Below, piece by piece: positions 54,501 through 62,547 of a stretch of 64,000 nt of DNA. Made by a program: the position numbers and the translations under genes. Each line of letters begins with the position of its first letter. Positions within the stretch are counted from its first letter, which is position 1. Source of the stretch: Cytobacillus citreus (GTDB lineage: Bacteria; Bacillota; Bacilli; Bacillales; Cytobacillaceae); contig NZ_JAGYPM010000002.1 in the NCBI RefSeq assembly GCF_018343665.1, positions 411,969 to 475,968 of the forward strand, given 5' to 3'. The notes under the pieces are model-generated. The model was not told the origin of the DNA. It ran no database searches and saw nothing but the letters and a program-made list of their open reading frames with translations.

Positions 54501-55052
54501 GATGAGGAAATGGGAACCGCTCAATACATTCAAAAAGGTGCAGGACTTGGTAAAACATTCGGTTCCTTCAAAACGGAAAAAAATAAAAACTATATCATCT
54601 CGGTAATGGCTTACTTTGAAGGGGGAAGCTCATTCTCACTATTGCCGTACACATTAGCAGTAAACCCGGTAAACAAAAATGACGAGGATAAAGACTCAGT
54701 CGTAAAAAATAACATCCCATCTAAGCCGCTCGCTCTCAAAGCGAAGTCAGCGAAGCATTTGCAAGCAACTGGCCATTTAAATGCAGGCGTTGCTTATGGA
54801 GATGAAGACTGGTACGTGCTTAAGCTTGATAAAGACACAAAAGGAAAAATCGAGCTTGAAACAGGCATTGAGATCGATGGCGTGATCTCTCTATATAGTA
54901 ATGGAAAGCTTATTACAACAGCTGATTACTATCCTGAAGGAGACAAGGAAGTCCTGAATTTCGATCTGAAAAAGGGAACCTATCACATCAAAGTCCGCGA
55001 TGTCAACGGCAACGCGACTTTAACACCGTACACATTAAATGTTTACAAGTGA
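51597..55052 (+). CDS. Secreted S8 subtilisin-like serine protease with long C-terminal extension
   Basis: About 1,151 aa. Signal peptide about 1-30, propeptide-like segment (about 62-128), then the subtilase domain with Asp167 in VAVIDQGVDVNHPEL, His199 in DFHGTHVTG, oxyanion Asn291 in SAGNSG and Ser357 in MSGTSMASPMVAG. The remaining ~700 residues hold several beta-sandwich segments of pre-peptidase/PPC type (for example AMPYDQDNFYFES, ATGYLQTLEDEDWFSVTPGD, NAGVAYGDEDWYVLKLDKD), often fused to secreted proteases. There is no LPxTG or SLH anchor. The ATG at 51597 has AGAAGGGGGA upstream; an ATG at 51549 lies before it. Probably degrades extracellular protein. Confidence 0.88.
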   Translation: MKKWVRNALTITIGLGLVSSNLSPAITASADSLKNFPNVSAVEVSQPQLQKKLEQQNEKALSEDTFVIKYSKPLTQAEHRIAGGTLVTNFPSLNYAVVKVKNKKDLQKVMQKYRGFSHVNSVNPSALYKPLSTPDPKVSESYHIDMLKLNEAHKLAGKNSVTVAVIDQGVDVNHPELKGKILPGYNAVNPMNQGTPDFHGTHVTGIIAGNKDNGIGGYGVNPNVKILPIDVFDRSWGAYDYSIAQGILHAVEKDAKVINMSIGGPMKSPIIEEAIKKALEKNITIVASAGNSGSDMASYPAAYEGVISVGSVDKSKNLSSYSTFGPSVDIVAPGEDVYSTIYEYEKKSSFREMSGTSMASPMVAGVASLLLSKHPNLTPAQVEYILEHTADDLGDPGFDIKFGNGLVNPVAALKFDVKKLPALANKPWTDKEIAEKAEEVNLAKVSELKGAITKSFEEKWYYTDVKAGEYVQFSLDGTKQYDYKLMINLQSPEGKDKLDINNVLDGKTEGKLYKAPYTGKLAFGVKDVNGSYDDSKKQLSKFNLSVKKYSVLPADESTFEKPINIELPYDSSKEKYTLIGEEGDNDYFTLTVKEQQVIKMDLSGIPGVDTSLSVYEKFIMPPSEDGEMYELPELKEDEVEPSFYANNKGKSEGETLSFVAQPEVEYSIKVSNKVKSYFGFFDFFINGNMMEEEQKPESSAIPYQLKVQGKVLPPDEDSLPFLMPKEEEASAVEKKKELLFMDPVEEEFDYVQTIKDGAQSYTIGKAATGYLQTLEDEDWFSVTPGDTGIYEFSLEKNNANIPILGIYQIKTEKDHKGKEYSYFEQIGSNEYSFWQTGKLDEILYTGLKKEETYYVKVNTNYFNGSISFDPYTFTSKLIVKNPQDKYEDNDKLEDIKNLPANSIEGNFAMPYDQDNFYFESKQSEIYGVKLERKQVSDKFKKQYPKELLSQFAGVLVIYKDTNKNRKLDDEEMGTAQYIQKGAGLGKTFGSFKTEKNKNYIISVMAYFEGGSSFSLLPYTLAVNPVNKNDEDKDSVVKNNIPSKPLALKAKSAKHLQATGHLNAGVAYGDEDWYVLKLDKDTKGKIELETGIEIDGVISLYSNGKLITTADYYPEGDKEVLNFDLKKGTYHIKVRDVNGNATLTPYTLNVYK

Positions 55053-55119
55053 TCTTGCTTCAGGAATCAGGTTGAGATTCTAACGTAGCATTCATTAACA
55101 GGGCAATTTTTATAAAGAG

Positions 55120-55150
55120 CCAGTCCATCTTGGGGACTGGTTTCTTTTTT
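55120..55150 (+). terminator. Terminator of the S8 protease gene
   Basis: CCAGTCC and GGACTGG form the stem, followed by TTTCTTTTTT. Confidence 0.85.
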
Positions 55151-55180
55151 GTGAAAAGGGCTTAGTCTGTTAAACTGTTG

Positions 55181-55690
55181 GATTGGCTGATAATTGAGGG
55201 TGGTGGCTGATAAGGAGTAAGATTGATGCCCGTCTAAAGGAAATATTGCCGTAAGCGGTAACCAAAGCGCACGTTTGATGCCCGTTTAGATGAGATATTG
55301 CCGTAAGCGGTAACCAAAGCACAAGATTGATGCCCATCTAGATGAGATATTGCCGTAAGCGGTAACCAAAGCACAAGATTGATGCCCATCTAGAGGAAAA
55401 ATTGCCGTAATCGGTAACCAAAGCGCAAGATTGATGCCCGTCTAGATGAGATATTGCCCTTAAGCGGTAACCAAAGCGCAAGATTGATGCCCATCTAGAT
55501 GAGATATTGCCGTAAGCGGTAACCAAAGCACAAGATTGATGCCCATCTAGAGGAAAAATTGCCGTAAGCGGTAACCAAAGCACAAGATTGATGCCCATCT
55601 AGATGAGATATTGCCCTTAAGCGGTAACCAAAGCGCAAGATTGATTTCCATCTAGAGATAATTTTTGCTGTTACCGGTACCTAGCTGACA
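55181..55690. repeat. 52-bp tandem array D (about 9 units) with 20-bp leader units
   Basis: TTGATGCCC starts recur at 55223, 55275, 55327, 55379, 55431, 55484, 55536 and 55588, with a last diverged unit at 55641; spacing is 52 or 53 bp. Each unit holds TTGCCGTAAGCGGTAACC, which folds as UUGCCG-UAAG-CGGUAA in RNA with one G-U pair. Two 20-bp units of TTGGCTGATAA type (55183-55213) precede it. The false minus-strand ORF here is repeat-made. The rest of the gap to 55895 is an AT-rich leader. Confidence 0.9.
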
Positions 55691-55895
55691 AAATTGTCAT
55701 GCCAAACTCAATATCGATTCGGGAGTCACATCATTATAAGATTTGGCTATTAGGAGAAGTCCTACTGATTTACAACTAAGCTTATTTTATTCAGCATTTG
55801 AAGGGCTATTCTTACATGTGAATCTAATATAAAATGAAGTTAATAGTATCAAAAATAGTAAAAGCTAATACTGCCACAATCGTAGGGGGATGAAC

Positions 55896-56804
55896 ATGAG
55901 AAAATGTCTATTAATGATTGCCGCATTATTCCTATTAATATTGATTAACCCCGAGACACCACAGGCAGCAACTGTTTATTGGGATGGTGTGGAGCTTAAA
56001 AAAGGTCAAATTGGCCGAGTAACCATTGTGAAACCACTTAATTTATGGAAAAGAACAGAAAATGGTCTCCAGTTTGAAAGACAGCTTCAGCAAGGCGAAA
56101 AATACCGAGTATACAGAATGGATGACCTGTACGGCGGTCAATTTGGAGTTGGAGGGGATTTCTATATTACAAATATAGAAGGTTATGTCATCTATGAAAC
56201 TCCTTCCATATCAAAAAAAAAGCTTCTTGACTGTGATCAAGAGTGTTTAGTTGAAACTGTTGTGATTTCACCTGAAAATAATAAAGACTCTGCAGCAGTT
56301 AAGCAAATAAAAGAACGGTTAAAGGCTCTGCCAGAATCTATTTTAGTTCAGCTCATCACTCAAAATATACATGTTCACCTAGTTGATGGTCCGATTACGG
56401 ATACAAAAGAATATTCGTATCTAAAAGGAGTCATTCCTAGAGGCTGGGAGGGCACGAATAAGACGTGGGATGACGTTCCTGGAATTGGCGGAAGTAAAAC
56501 CGTCGTCGTTCGAATTGGCTATAGTGAAAAGGGGAGTGGCCATGGCTCGATCAACCTTGAATTACATGAGCTAGCTCATTCTATCGATAGTATTCTAAAT
56601 AATCATTTATCATCCTCTGCCGATTTTCATGCAATATGGAATTCAGAAAAGAAAAAGCTTTTTCCAGAGGAACCATATTTTAATTTATACCCTGAGGAAT
56701 ACTTCTCAGAAGCTTTTGCCATGTATTATCGAGACAAGGATTCAAGAAAAAAACTACAAGAATTAGCGCCGAAAACCTATCAAATTATAGAGAATATTAA
56801 GTAG
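55896..56804 (+). CDS. Secreted lethal-factor-like (ATLF) metalloprotease with surface module
   Basis: 302-aa exported protein. Signal peptide about 1-24. Residues about 25-110 are the surface module (YWDGVELKKGQIGRVTI, LNLWKRT, QGEKYRVYRMDD, GGQFGVGGDFYIT, YETPS). The C-terminal half (about 115-302) resembles the catalytic domain of anthrax lethal factor and related ATLF proteins: zinc motif HELAH (His224, Glu225, His228), then YPEEYFSEAFAMYYRDKDSR with the third ligand Glu272 and the downstream Tyr. The ATG at 55896 has GTAGGGGGA upstream; the ATG at 55890 overlaps it. The target is unknown; a surface or host protein is possible. Confidence 0.8.
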   Translation: MRKCLLMIAALFLLILINPETPQAATVYWDGVELKKGQIGRVTIVKPLNLWKRTENGLQFERQLQQGEKYRVYRMDDLYGGQFGVGGDFYITNIEGYVIYETPSISKKKLLDCDQECLVETVVISPENNKDSAAVKQIKERLKALPESILVQLITQNIHVHLVDGPITDTKEYSYLKGVIPRGWEGTNKTWDDVPGIGGSKTVVVRIGYSEKGSGHGSINLELHELAHSIDSILNNHLSSSADFHAIWNSEKKKLFPEEPYFNLYPEEYFSEAFAMYYRDKDSRKKLQELAPKTYQIIENIK

Positions 56805-56807
56805 TTA

Positions 56808-56832
56808 GCTCTCGAAATTCGAGGGCTTTTTC
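56808..56832 (+). terminator. Terminator of the ATLF-like gene
   Basis: AGCTCTCGA and TCGAGGGCT form the stem (one G-U pair), followed by five T. Confidence 0.75.
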
Positions 56833-56889
56833 AATGCGAAAAATAAATTGCAGGGTGGTTCCGCAGCTAACAGTCCTAATAGAGTTTGA

Positions 56890-56998
56890 AAAGAAGCCAT
56901 GACCGAACCAAAATCGAATGAACGTGTCCTCATAGAGGTAGAAAGAAGCAATCACCGATCCAAAATCATGAGACCATGTCCTCGTCAAGCTCGATCGA
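56890..56998. repeat. 52-bp tandem repeat, array E (2 units)
   Basis: AAGAAGCCATGACCGA-CCAAAATC...TGTCCTC and AAGAAGCAATCACCGATCCAAAATC...TGTCCTC; the ACCGA marks are at 56902 and 56954, 52 bp apart. It is about 75% conserved by eye. The remainder of the 468-bp gap (57000-57272) holds nothing recognised beyond an AT-rich promoter region. Confidence 0.65.
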
Positions 56999-57272
56999 AC
57001 TCTATATGACTATCATTTCAATAAAAATATTAATCAAGCATGCATGAATCTCGATAGTTTTTGTAGGCTTAATGCAAGTGCTATGAATCAAAGTAAACAA
57101 ACAAATGATTCTTACAAACTCAAGCCATTCAGCTGCTTTTTGGGGGCGAAGTTTGAGAAAATTAAAGAAACTCACGATTAATATAATTGAATAGTAGTTT
57201 TATACAGTTATTTGTCCTTTTTTTGGGAAAATGTCATATAATAATAGAATAGTATAAAAAAGGAGAGTAAAA

Positions 57273-59759
57273 ATGAGGAAAAAATGGTTTATTAATGTAG
57301 TGGTCATTGCGGCGTTGATTTTTGGACTTTACTCACCTGCTCAAGCTCAAGCAAGCGAACCGAAAGTGTATTGGGACGGTCTGCTAATGGTTAAAGGGCA
57401 AGTAGGTAAAATTAAAGTGATAAAGCCTATTAATCTATGGAAAAGAGAAGGAAATAAGCTAGTATTCACTCGTGTATTAAAGCCTGGTGAGCAATATCGA
57501 GTCTATCGTTATGACAATCTATATGGTGGTCAGTACGGACTTGGCGGCGGCTATTATATTACGAAAATGGAAGGTTATGTCGATTATCGAACACCTTCTA
57601 AGAAAAAGCTTGCTGAACTCGAAGCTGCCTATGGCGGCGGTGGCAGCACAACGAAGCCAATCGGCAATCTATCAATCGGGAAAGTAACTCAGCAGCAATC
57701 GAAGAAACTTGCCCCTGGTGTTACGGAAACTCAGCTTTCAGTTGAAAGCAAACGCGGAAAGCAGAAAATTTTTACCGTTGAATATGATGGGAAAACAGAA
57801 AAGATCAGCTTAGAGACAGCATTGGCAAATGATCAATTATTCGGCTATGAAACAGTTAAGAATCAAGCAAATGGTGCACAGACTGGAGACAAGCATGTTG
57901 TGGCTGGTATCAATGGAGATTATTTTGATAAAAATGGTCATCCCCTTGATTTGATGATTCAAAAAGGAAATATCGTCACAACAAGTCAAACTCCTTTGGA
58001 TCAATTAGCTGTTTTTGGTGTAACAAAGGACGGAAAGCCTCTCATCGGAAGTCCTGAATTAAAATTATCGGTCCAAGTGAACGGACAAGAACCATATAAA
58101 ATTAATTCCGTCAACCGCACTCGTTCAGCTAATCATCTTGTTCTTTATACACCAGAGTTTGCTAGCTCAACAAGAACAAATGAGCTTGGCACAGAGGTCG
58201 TTGTCAAGATCGATTCTGGTCAGTTGAACGGACATAGTGTCTTAACAGGAACTGTCCTAAAGGTAGCCAGCAATGTAGGGAATGAATCATTAAATAGTGG
58301 CGAATTTGTTTTATCCGGACATCATTTTGCCAGCGATTTTTTACATACGATCCAAGAAGGCGACAAAGTAGAGGTTAAAGCGGAATTTGCCCAAAGCGAA
58401 TGGAATCAAGTAGTGGAAGCAATCAGCGGGCGTTATCATCTTGTGAAAAATGGCTCTATCGTTAATCAGGACGTTCCTGGTGTTCATCCAAGATCTGCGA
58501 TTGGAATTAAAGCGGATGGCAGCGTTGTCACTGCTGTTGTTGATGGACGTCAAAGCAGTCATAGTGTAGGGCTAACATTACCTGAAATGGCTTCTGTTAT
58601 GAAGGATCTTGGTGCCGTTCAGGCCTTTACGTTTGATGGCGGCGGATCTTCGACGATGGTCACAAGAGACCATGGGGATGATAAGGTTTCTGTCACTAAT
58701 AAGCCATCTGACGGTAGGGAGCGCGGCGTTGCGAATTCATTATTATTTATTAGTCAATGGATGAAAGGTCCTCTTCATCAGCTTGTCGTGAAGCCTGCAG
58801 AAATTACGCTTTTTGCTGGAGCAACGTATAAGGATTTAGGCATTACCGTAAGAGGCATGGACATGTTCTATAATGCAGTTCCAGTCACGCAGCCTATTAC
58901 GTTTAGTTCGCCAGCCTTAAAGAAAAATGCAGATGGCAGCTATACGGTTTTAACAGCATTAAGTAACAGCGAGGTAGCGGTTTCAGCCGGAAATATTAGC
59001 AGCAAGGTTAAACTTAATATTATCAATTCTCTAGATAGTATTCAAGTAGATGAAAAGGATATTATCGTTGAGAAAAATAACGTTTATAAAATTCTCCCAA
59101 AAGGAATTTATAAAGGAAAGACAGTTATTACAGATCCTTCATTATTCAAATGGAGTGTCACTCCGAATATAGGAACGATTAACAATAAAGGTGAATTTAA
59201 AGCAGGTGCAGCGAATGGAACAGGCGTTATTACAGTTTCGCACGGAAAAGTATCTGCAAAAATAAATGTTACAGTTGGCACACCTGAGCCGATCCTGCTT
59301 GAGGGATTTGAAGGTGGGATTGCAAATTACAAAGCTTCAGGTGCAAGATATAAGAGTGTAAAAATTGAACATGATCCTGCAATTAGTAAAACAGGAAAGC
59401 ATTCAATCAAGCTCAGCTATGATTTCACTGGTACAACAGGAACATCTGGTGCTTATATTGATACCGTAAATCCACTTGCATTAAAAGGATCTCCGAAGAA
59501 AATCGGCATGTGGGTTTACGGAGATGGCAAAGGGCATTGGTTAAGAATGCAGCTGAAGGATGGTAATAATCAAGACGTTCAGCTTGATTTCACGAAGAAT
59601 ATTGATTGGACCGGCTGGAAGTACGTTGAAGCAAGCCTGCCTCCAGGACTGAAAACACCATTAAAAATCGATGTCCCAGTCCGTTATATGGAAACAAATG
59701 ACTCCAATAAAAACAGCGGCGTCATTTATATCGACCAAATTCAAGCAGTATACAAATAG
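57273..59759 (+). CDS. Secreted NAGPA-type phosphodiester glycosidase with surface module and carbohydrate-binding end
   Basis: 828-aa exported protein. Signal peptide about 1-28. Surface module about 32-117 (YWDGLLMVKGQVGKIKV, INLWKRE, PGEQYRVYRYD, GGQYGLGGGYYIT, RTPSKKKLAEL). A NAGPA (phosphodiester glycosidase) domain follows, about 200-500: INGDYFDKNGHP, HPRSAIGIKADGS, VVDGRQSSHSVGLTLPEMA and TFDGGGSSTMVTR are its core motifs. Then come Ig/Big-like strands and a C-terminal sandwich (about 670-828, LLEGFEGGIANYKASG, HSIKLSYDFTG) that looks carbohydrate-binding. Related enzymes remove sugar phosphodiesters from wall polymers such as teichoic acids. ATG 57273 follows AAGGAGAG. Confidence 0.85.
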   Translation: MRKKWFINVVVIAALIFGLYSPAQAQASEPKVYWDGLLMVKGQVGKIKVIKPINLWKREGNKLVFTRVLKPGEQYRVYRYDNLYGGQYGLGGGYYITKMEGYVDYRTPSKKKLAELEAAYGGGGSTTKPIGNLSIGKVTQQQSKKLAPGVTETQLSVESKRGKQKIFTVEYDGKTEKISLETALANDQLFGYETVKNQANGAQTGDKHVVAGINGDYFDKNGHPLDLMIQKGNIVTTSQTPLDQLAVFGVTKDGKPLIGSPELKLSVQVNGQEPYKINSVNRTRSANHLVLYTPEFASSTRTNELGTEVVVKIDSGQLNGHSVLTGTVLKVASNVGNESLNSGEFVLSGHHFASDFLHTIQEGDKVEVKAEFAQSEWNQVVEAISGRYHLVKNGSIVNQDVPGVHPRSAIGIKADGSVVTAVVDGRQSSHSVGLTLPEMASVMKDLGAVQAFTFDGGGSSTMVTRDHGDDKVSVTNKPSDGRERGVANSLLFISQWMKGPLHQLVVKPAEITLFAGATYKDLGITVRGMDMFYNAVPVTQPITFSSPALKKNADGSYTVLTALSNSEVAVSAGNISSKVKLNIINSLDSIQVDEKDIIVEKNNVYKILPKGIYKGKTVITDPSLFKWSVTPNIGTINNKGEFKAGAANGTGVITVSHGKVSAKINVTVGTPEPILLEGFEGGIANYKASGARYKSVKIEHDPAISKTGKHSIKLSYDFTGTTGTSGAYIDTVNPLALKGSPKKIGMWVYGDGKGHWLRMQLKDGNNQDVQLDFTKNIDWTGWKYVEASLPPGLKTPLKIDVPVRYMETNDSNKNSGVIYIDQIQAVYK

Positions 59760-60257
59760 TTGTCACAAAGTAAAAGGGTCTAATGCCTCAAGATAAAAAA
59801 TCGTAAGCAAACATTGCCTTCGGTTTTTAGATCATAGAGGGATTGAACCCCTTTTCTATTGATATCCTATGAACGGGCTTTTCAAGCTTTTTTTAGCTAA
59901 ACTAATAGAATTAACAGGGGTATCACCCAATCTATTAGGTTTAACGGCCAAACTTAAGTAAATAAAAGCCAATGCCATCGGAATGTTTATTTTCCCATAA
60001 AAACTTTACAGAAATAAGACAACCATGTTAGCTAATGAAATATTATGTTATGATAGTGCAAGTGAAGTTTTGATAAAGCTTCATTTAAAAAGATCGCATT
60101 AATCAAGATAAGGCATTCACCGGAAGGACTTGGTGAACGCTATAAAATTGTTTTAGGCATTGGTTTGATTTGTAATATATGATATGATACGCTAATATAT
60201 GCGGTCCTATTTTAGTAGGATAAATCTTTAAAGACCCTTTTCGTTGGAGGGAAAAGA
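59760..60257. other. 498-bp gap: dispersed element and promoter
   Basis: No gene seen. A weak hairpin (GAGGG...CCCCTTTT) near 59838-59855 may end the NAGPA gene. The 53-bp element lies at 60090-60142. TTTGAT/TATGAT near 60165-60188 is a candidate sigma-A promoter for the next gene. Confidence 0.5.
60090..60142. repeat. Dispersed 53-bp element, copy 2
   Basis: AAGATCGCATTAATCAAG...GGCATTCACC-GGAAGGACTT-GGTGAACGC, sister of 39933-39986. Here ATTCACC/GGTGAAC forms a clean 7-bp hairpin. It lies about 115 bp upstream of the following gene. Confidence 0.55.
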
Positions 60258-60665
60258 ATGTCATCAAGATCTAAATATGATCAAATTAAGAAACAGTTTG
60301 AAAAAGAGCCTCCGAAAATTATTGGGGGTTATAAGAGGCAAGGCTGGGCTCAGAAAACTTTAGATAAAACAGCAAACGATGATATTGAGCAAGAGCCGAA
60401 AGGGTTTGTTACGGCAAAGGCAATTCTCGAAGCTAATGATGGCAGTTATTATCCTGCTTTTTTATTAATTGATACGAAGAAGAGTGGAAAAGTTAAGGAT
60501 GCATTCTTTATTTCAGAAGCAGAGGATCAATTTCATCTTATTCCTTTACAACTAGCTCTGGAATTTATTGAAAAAGAAGCAAGTGATTTAATGCCTTTCC
60601 GATATAAAACACTTGGAAAAATAAAAGGAGACCAATACCAAAAAAATTGGCCAGACTTCTCCTAA
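60258..60665 (+). CDS. Hypothetical 135-aa soluble protein
   Basis: Not recognised. The protein has no signal peptide or membrane helix. It opens with a charged helix (MSSRSKYDQIKKQFEKEPPK), then IIGGYKRQGWAQKTLDK, a beta-rich middle (VTAKAILEANDGSYYPAFLL, then KVKDAFFISEAEDQFHLIPL) and ends with the helix LALEFIEKEASD. The start ATG 60258 has TGGAGGGAAAAG upstream, and a perfect terminator follows, so it is a real single gene. The role cannot be told from sequence or context. Confidence 0.7.
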   Translation: MSSRSKYDQIKKQFEKEPPKIIGGYKRQGWAQKTLDKTANDDIEQEPKGFVTAKAILEANDGSYYPAFLLIDTKKSGKVKDAFFISEAEDQFHLIPLQLALEFIEKEASDLMPFRYKTLGKIKGDQYQKNWPDFS

Positions 60666-60699
60666 ACCTTCTTAATAATCTATTAAGAAGGTTTTTTCC
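60665..60699 (+). terminator. Terminator of the 135-aa gene
   Basis: AACCTTCTTAATA and TATTAAGAAGGTT (13 bp) with a 3-nt loop, followed by TTTTT. Confidence 0.92.
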
Positions 60700-60796
60700 G
60701 TTATGGAGAAAAAGTCATATTAAATACTAGACACCATCAACTGGGTGATAATGGTACCATTGAGTAAATGCAGTTATTGAATGGTGGTTATGACAC

Positions 60797-61312
60797 ATGG
60801 AAGTATTTATTGAAAAATTACAAGTTACAGATGCAGAAAATTTGTATAATTTCGAACTCGAAAACAGAACTTTTTTCGAAGAAATGGTACCGACTCGTGG
60901 AGATGACTACTATAACCCTGAGATTTTTAGAAAAAGATATGTAGCCTTACTGGAAGAACAAGCTCAAGGAATTTCTTATTTCTATTTAATTAAAGATAAA
61001 GATCATTCAATTCTGGGAAGAATAAATTTAGTAGATATTGATAAATCTCAAAAAATCGGGCATCTCGGTTATAGAGTAGGGCAAGCACATACTGGAAAAG
61101 GTTTTGCAAATAAAGCTTTAAAATTGTTATTAGAAACAATTCCTGACAAAGACATAGTACAGATTAAAGCGAAAACAACGACTAATAACATTGCATCTCA
61201 AAAAGTTTTAGAGAAAAATGGATTCAAGAGAGTAGCTACCAGTAGTGAAGAATTCGAAATGAATGGTAAGAAGTTAAATTTTGTTTATTATACTTTGCCC
61301 ATTAGGTTTTAG
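60797..61312 (+). CDS. GNAT-family N-acetyltransferase (RimJ/RimL-like)
   Basis: 171-aa acetyltransferase of the GNAT fold, of the Rim-type group that acetylates protein N-termini or small amines with acetyl-CoA. The order of motifs is YFYLIKDKDHSILGRINLVD (strands 2-4), KIGHLGYRVGQAHTGKGFAN (acetyl-CoA pyrophosphate loop, about residues 91-110) and TTNNIASQKVLEKNGFKRVA (Asn/Ser of the C-terminal motif). Start ATG 60797 has only a weak GGTGG site. It is a lone gene; the acceptor is unknown. Confidence 0.85.
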   Translation: MEVFIEKLQVTDAENLYNFELENRTFFEEMVPTRGDDYYNPEIFRKRYVALLEEQAQGISYFYLIKDKDHSILGRINLVDIDKSQKIGHLGYRVGQAHTGKGFANKALKLLLETIPDKDIVQIKAKTTTNNIASQKVLEKNGFKRVATSSEEFEMNGKKLNFVYYTLPIRF

Positions 61313-61701
61313 TCTTTTTGAACTACCGGAGGGCTTTTGTATAATAAAAATTGGCGAAGTCAGCAGTTACTGTTGGCTTTTTTATGTCGTAGTCGGATGA
61401 TAATGTGCAACAGCATATACAGAGATATTAGACCGTTATACGGGTGTGAGGATACTAAAGTGGAAGCGAATTGTTTCTTGAATTAATCGGCAAAGATGCT
61501 GAATTCCTGCCCCTCCAAAAATCTCATGACTTTTGGGGTGGAAGGCCATCTAAAATCTAGTGATTTAGGCCATTTGTAACATTAATGTAATATAACACCC
61601 CATAATTTAATAGAATTGAAATGATAAATTACCTGAAAATAATGTAAAATAATCGTATTAGCGATAAATTATGACATTTTTCTTGTTTTCAGGAGGATAA
61701 A
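61313..61701. other. 389-bp gap with hairpins and a promoter region
   Basis: GTCAGCAGT/ACTGTTGGC then six T (61355-61382) is probably the terminator of the GNAT gene. CCCCTCCAAAA/TTTTGGGGTGG (61510-61543) is a second hairpin. AT-rich sequence after 61560 leads into the NlpC/P60 gene. No gene was seen. Confidence 0.55.
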
Positions 61702-62430
61702 ATGAAAAGAATAGCGAAAGTGATCTTAACTGCCTCATTATTATTACCCACTTTTTTCGGAGTTGGACAAGCAAGCGCTGCGAGCGTTACTGATGAAATG
61801 ATTGATTATAGTAAAACATTAATTGGGATTCCTTACGTTTATGGTGGAAACAATACAAGTGGATTTGATTGCTCCGGATTTATAAAATTTGTTTACGATA
61901 AATTTAACATCTCACTTCCAAGAATTTCAGCTGATCAATATGCTGGAGGTACAGCAGTTAATAAAGAAGATTTAATTCCTGGAGATCTTGTCTTCTTTAA
62001 TACAGCAGGTGGAGGGAAAGTTTCTCACTCTGGTATTTATCTTGGAGATAATCAGTTTATCCATGCGGATTCAACAAAAGGAATCAAGATTAGTAATTTA
62101 GAAACTGAACGCTATTGGAAAAATGCCTATCATGGTGCAAAGCGATATATAGAAGCTCCGGCAACTGAAGCGGCTGGAATGTTTCAAGGCCTTGACATTA
62201 GGGAGAACCAGGTCGGTGTAATTGAAGTAAAGAAATCTATTAATCTATGGAAACGTGACAGCGATAATAAATTAATATTTGAAAGAGTACTTAATCCAGG
62301 TGAAAAGTACCGAGTTTATGGATATGATTCAAATCATGGTGGACAATATGCATTAGGCGGAGGCCTTTACATTACCGATATGAAATCGCATATTGACTAT
62401 CATTCACTACCGCAAGTTGCAAAGAACTAA
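61702..62430 (+). CDS. Secreted NlpC/P60 endopeptidase with C-terminal surface module
   Basis: 242-aa exported peptidoglycan endopeptidase. Signal peptide about 1-27. The NlpC/P60 domain (about 32-150) has the catalytic set Cys57 in GFDCSGFIKFVYDKF, His109 in KVSHSGIYLG and His121 in FIHADS. Residues about 160-240 carry the surface module (ENQVGVIEVKKSINLWKRD, PGEKYRVYGYD, GGQYALGGGLYITDM), here at the C-terminus and ending in YHSLPQVAKN rather than YETPSKKKL. It would cut gamma-D-Glu-diaminopimelate bonds in stem peptides. ATG 61702 has AGGAGG 7 nt upstream. A long terminator hairpin follows. Confidence 0.88.
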   Translation: MKRIAKVILTASLLLPTFFGVGQASAASVTDEMIDYSKTLIGIPYVYGGNNTSGFDCSGFIKFVYDKFNISLPRISADQYAGGTAVNKEDLIPGDLVFFNTAGGGKVSHSGIYLGDNQFIHADSTKGIKISNLETERYWKNAYHGAKRYIEAPATEAAGMFQGLDIRENQVGVIEVKKSINLWKRDSDNKLIFERVLNPGEKYRVYGYDSNHGGQYALGGGLYITDMKSHIDYHSLPQVAKN

Positions 62431-62461
62431 AAGAAATTTACATCATGTATATGTTTGATCC

Positions 62462-62540
62462 AGCCTGTGGGGCATGTGGACAGACCTTTGATTCGTTCGT
62501 CGAATCACTTTCTGTGCATGTGACCAACAGGCTTTTTTAT
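62462..62540 (+). terminator. Long hairpin terminator of the NlpC/P60 gene
   Basis: AGCCTGT-(GG)-GGCATG (62462-62475) pairs with CATG-TGACC-ACAGGCT (62517-62533), with an inner TGATTCG/CGAATCA stem, then six T. Confidence 0.8.
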
Positions 62541-62547
62541 ATTGTGG

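Noticed and set aside
55338..55598. 86-aa minus-strand ORF in array D
   Set aside because: Made by the 52-bp repeat; no ribosome site and no homologous protein pattern.
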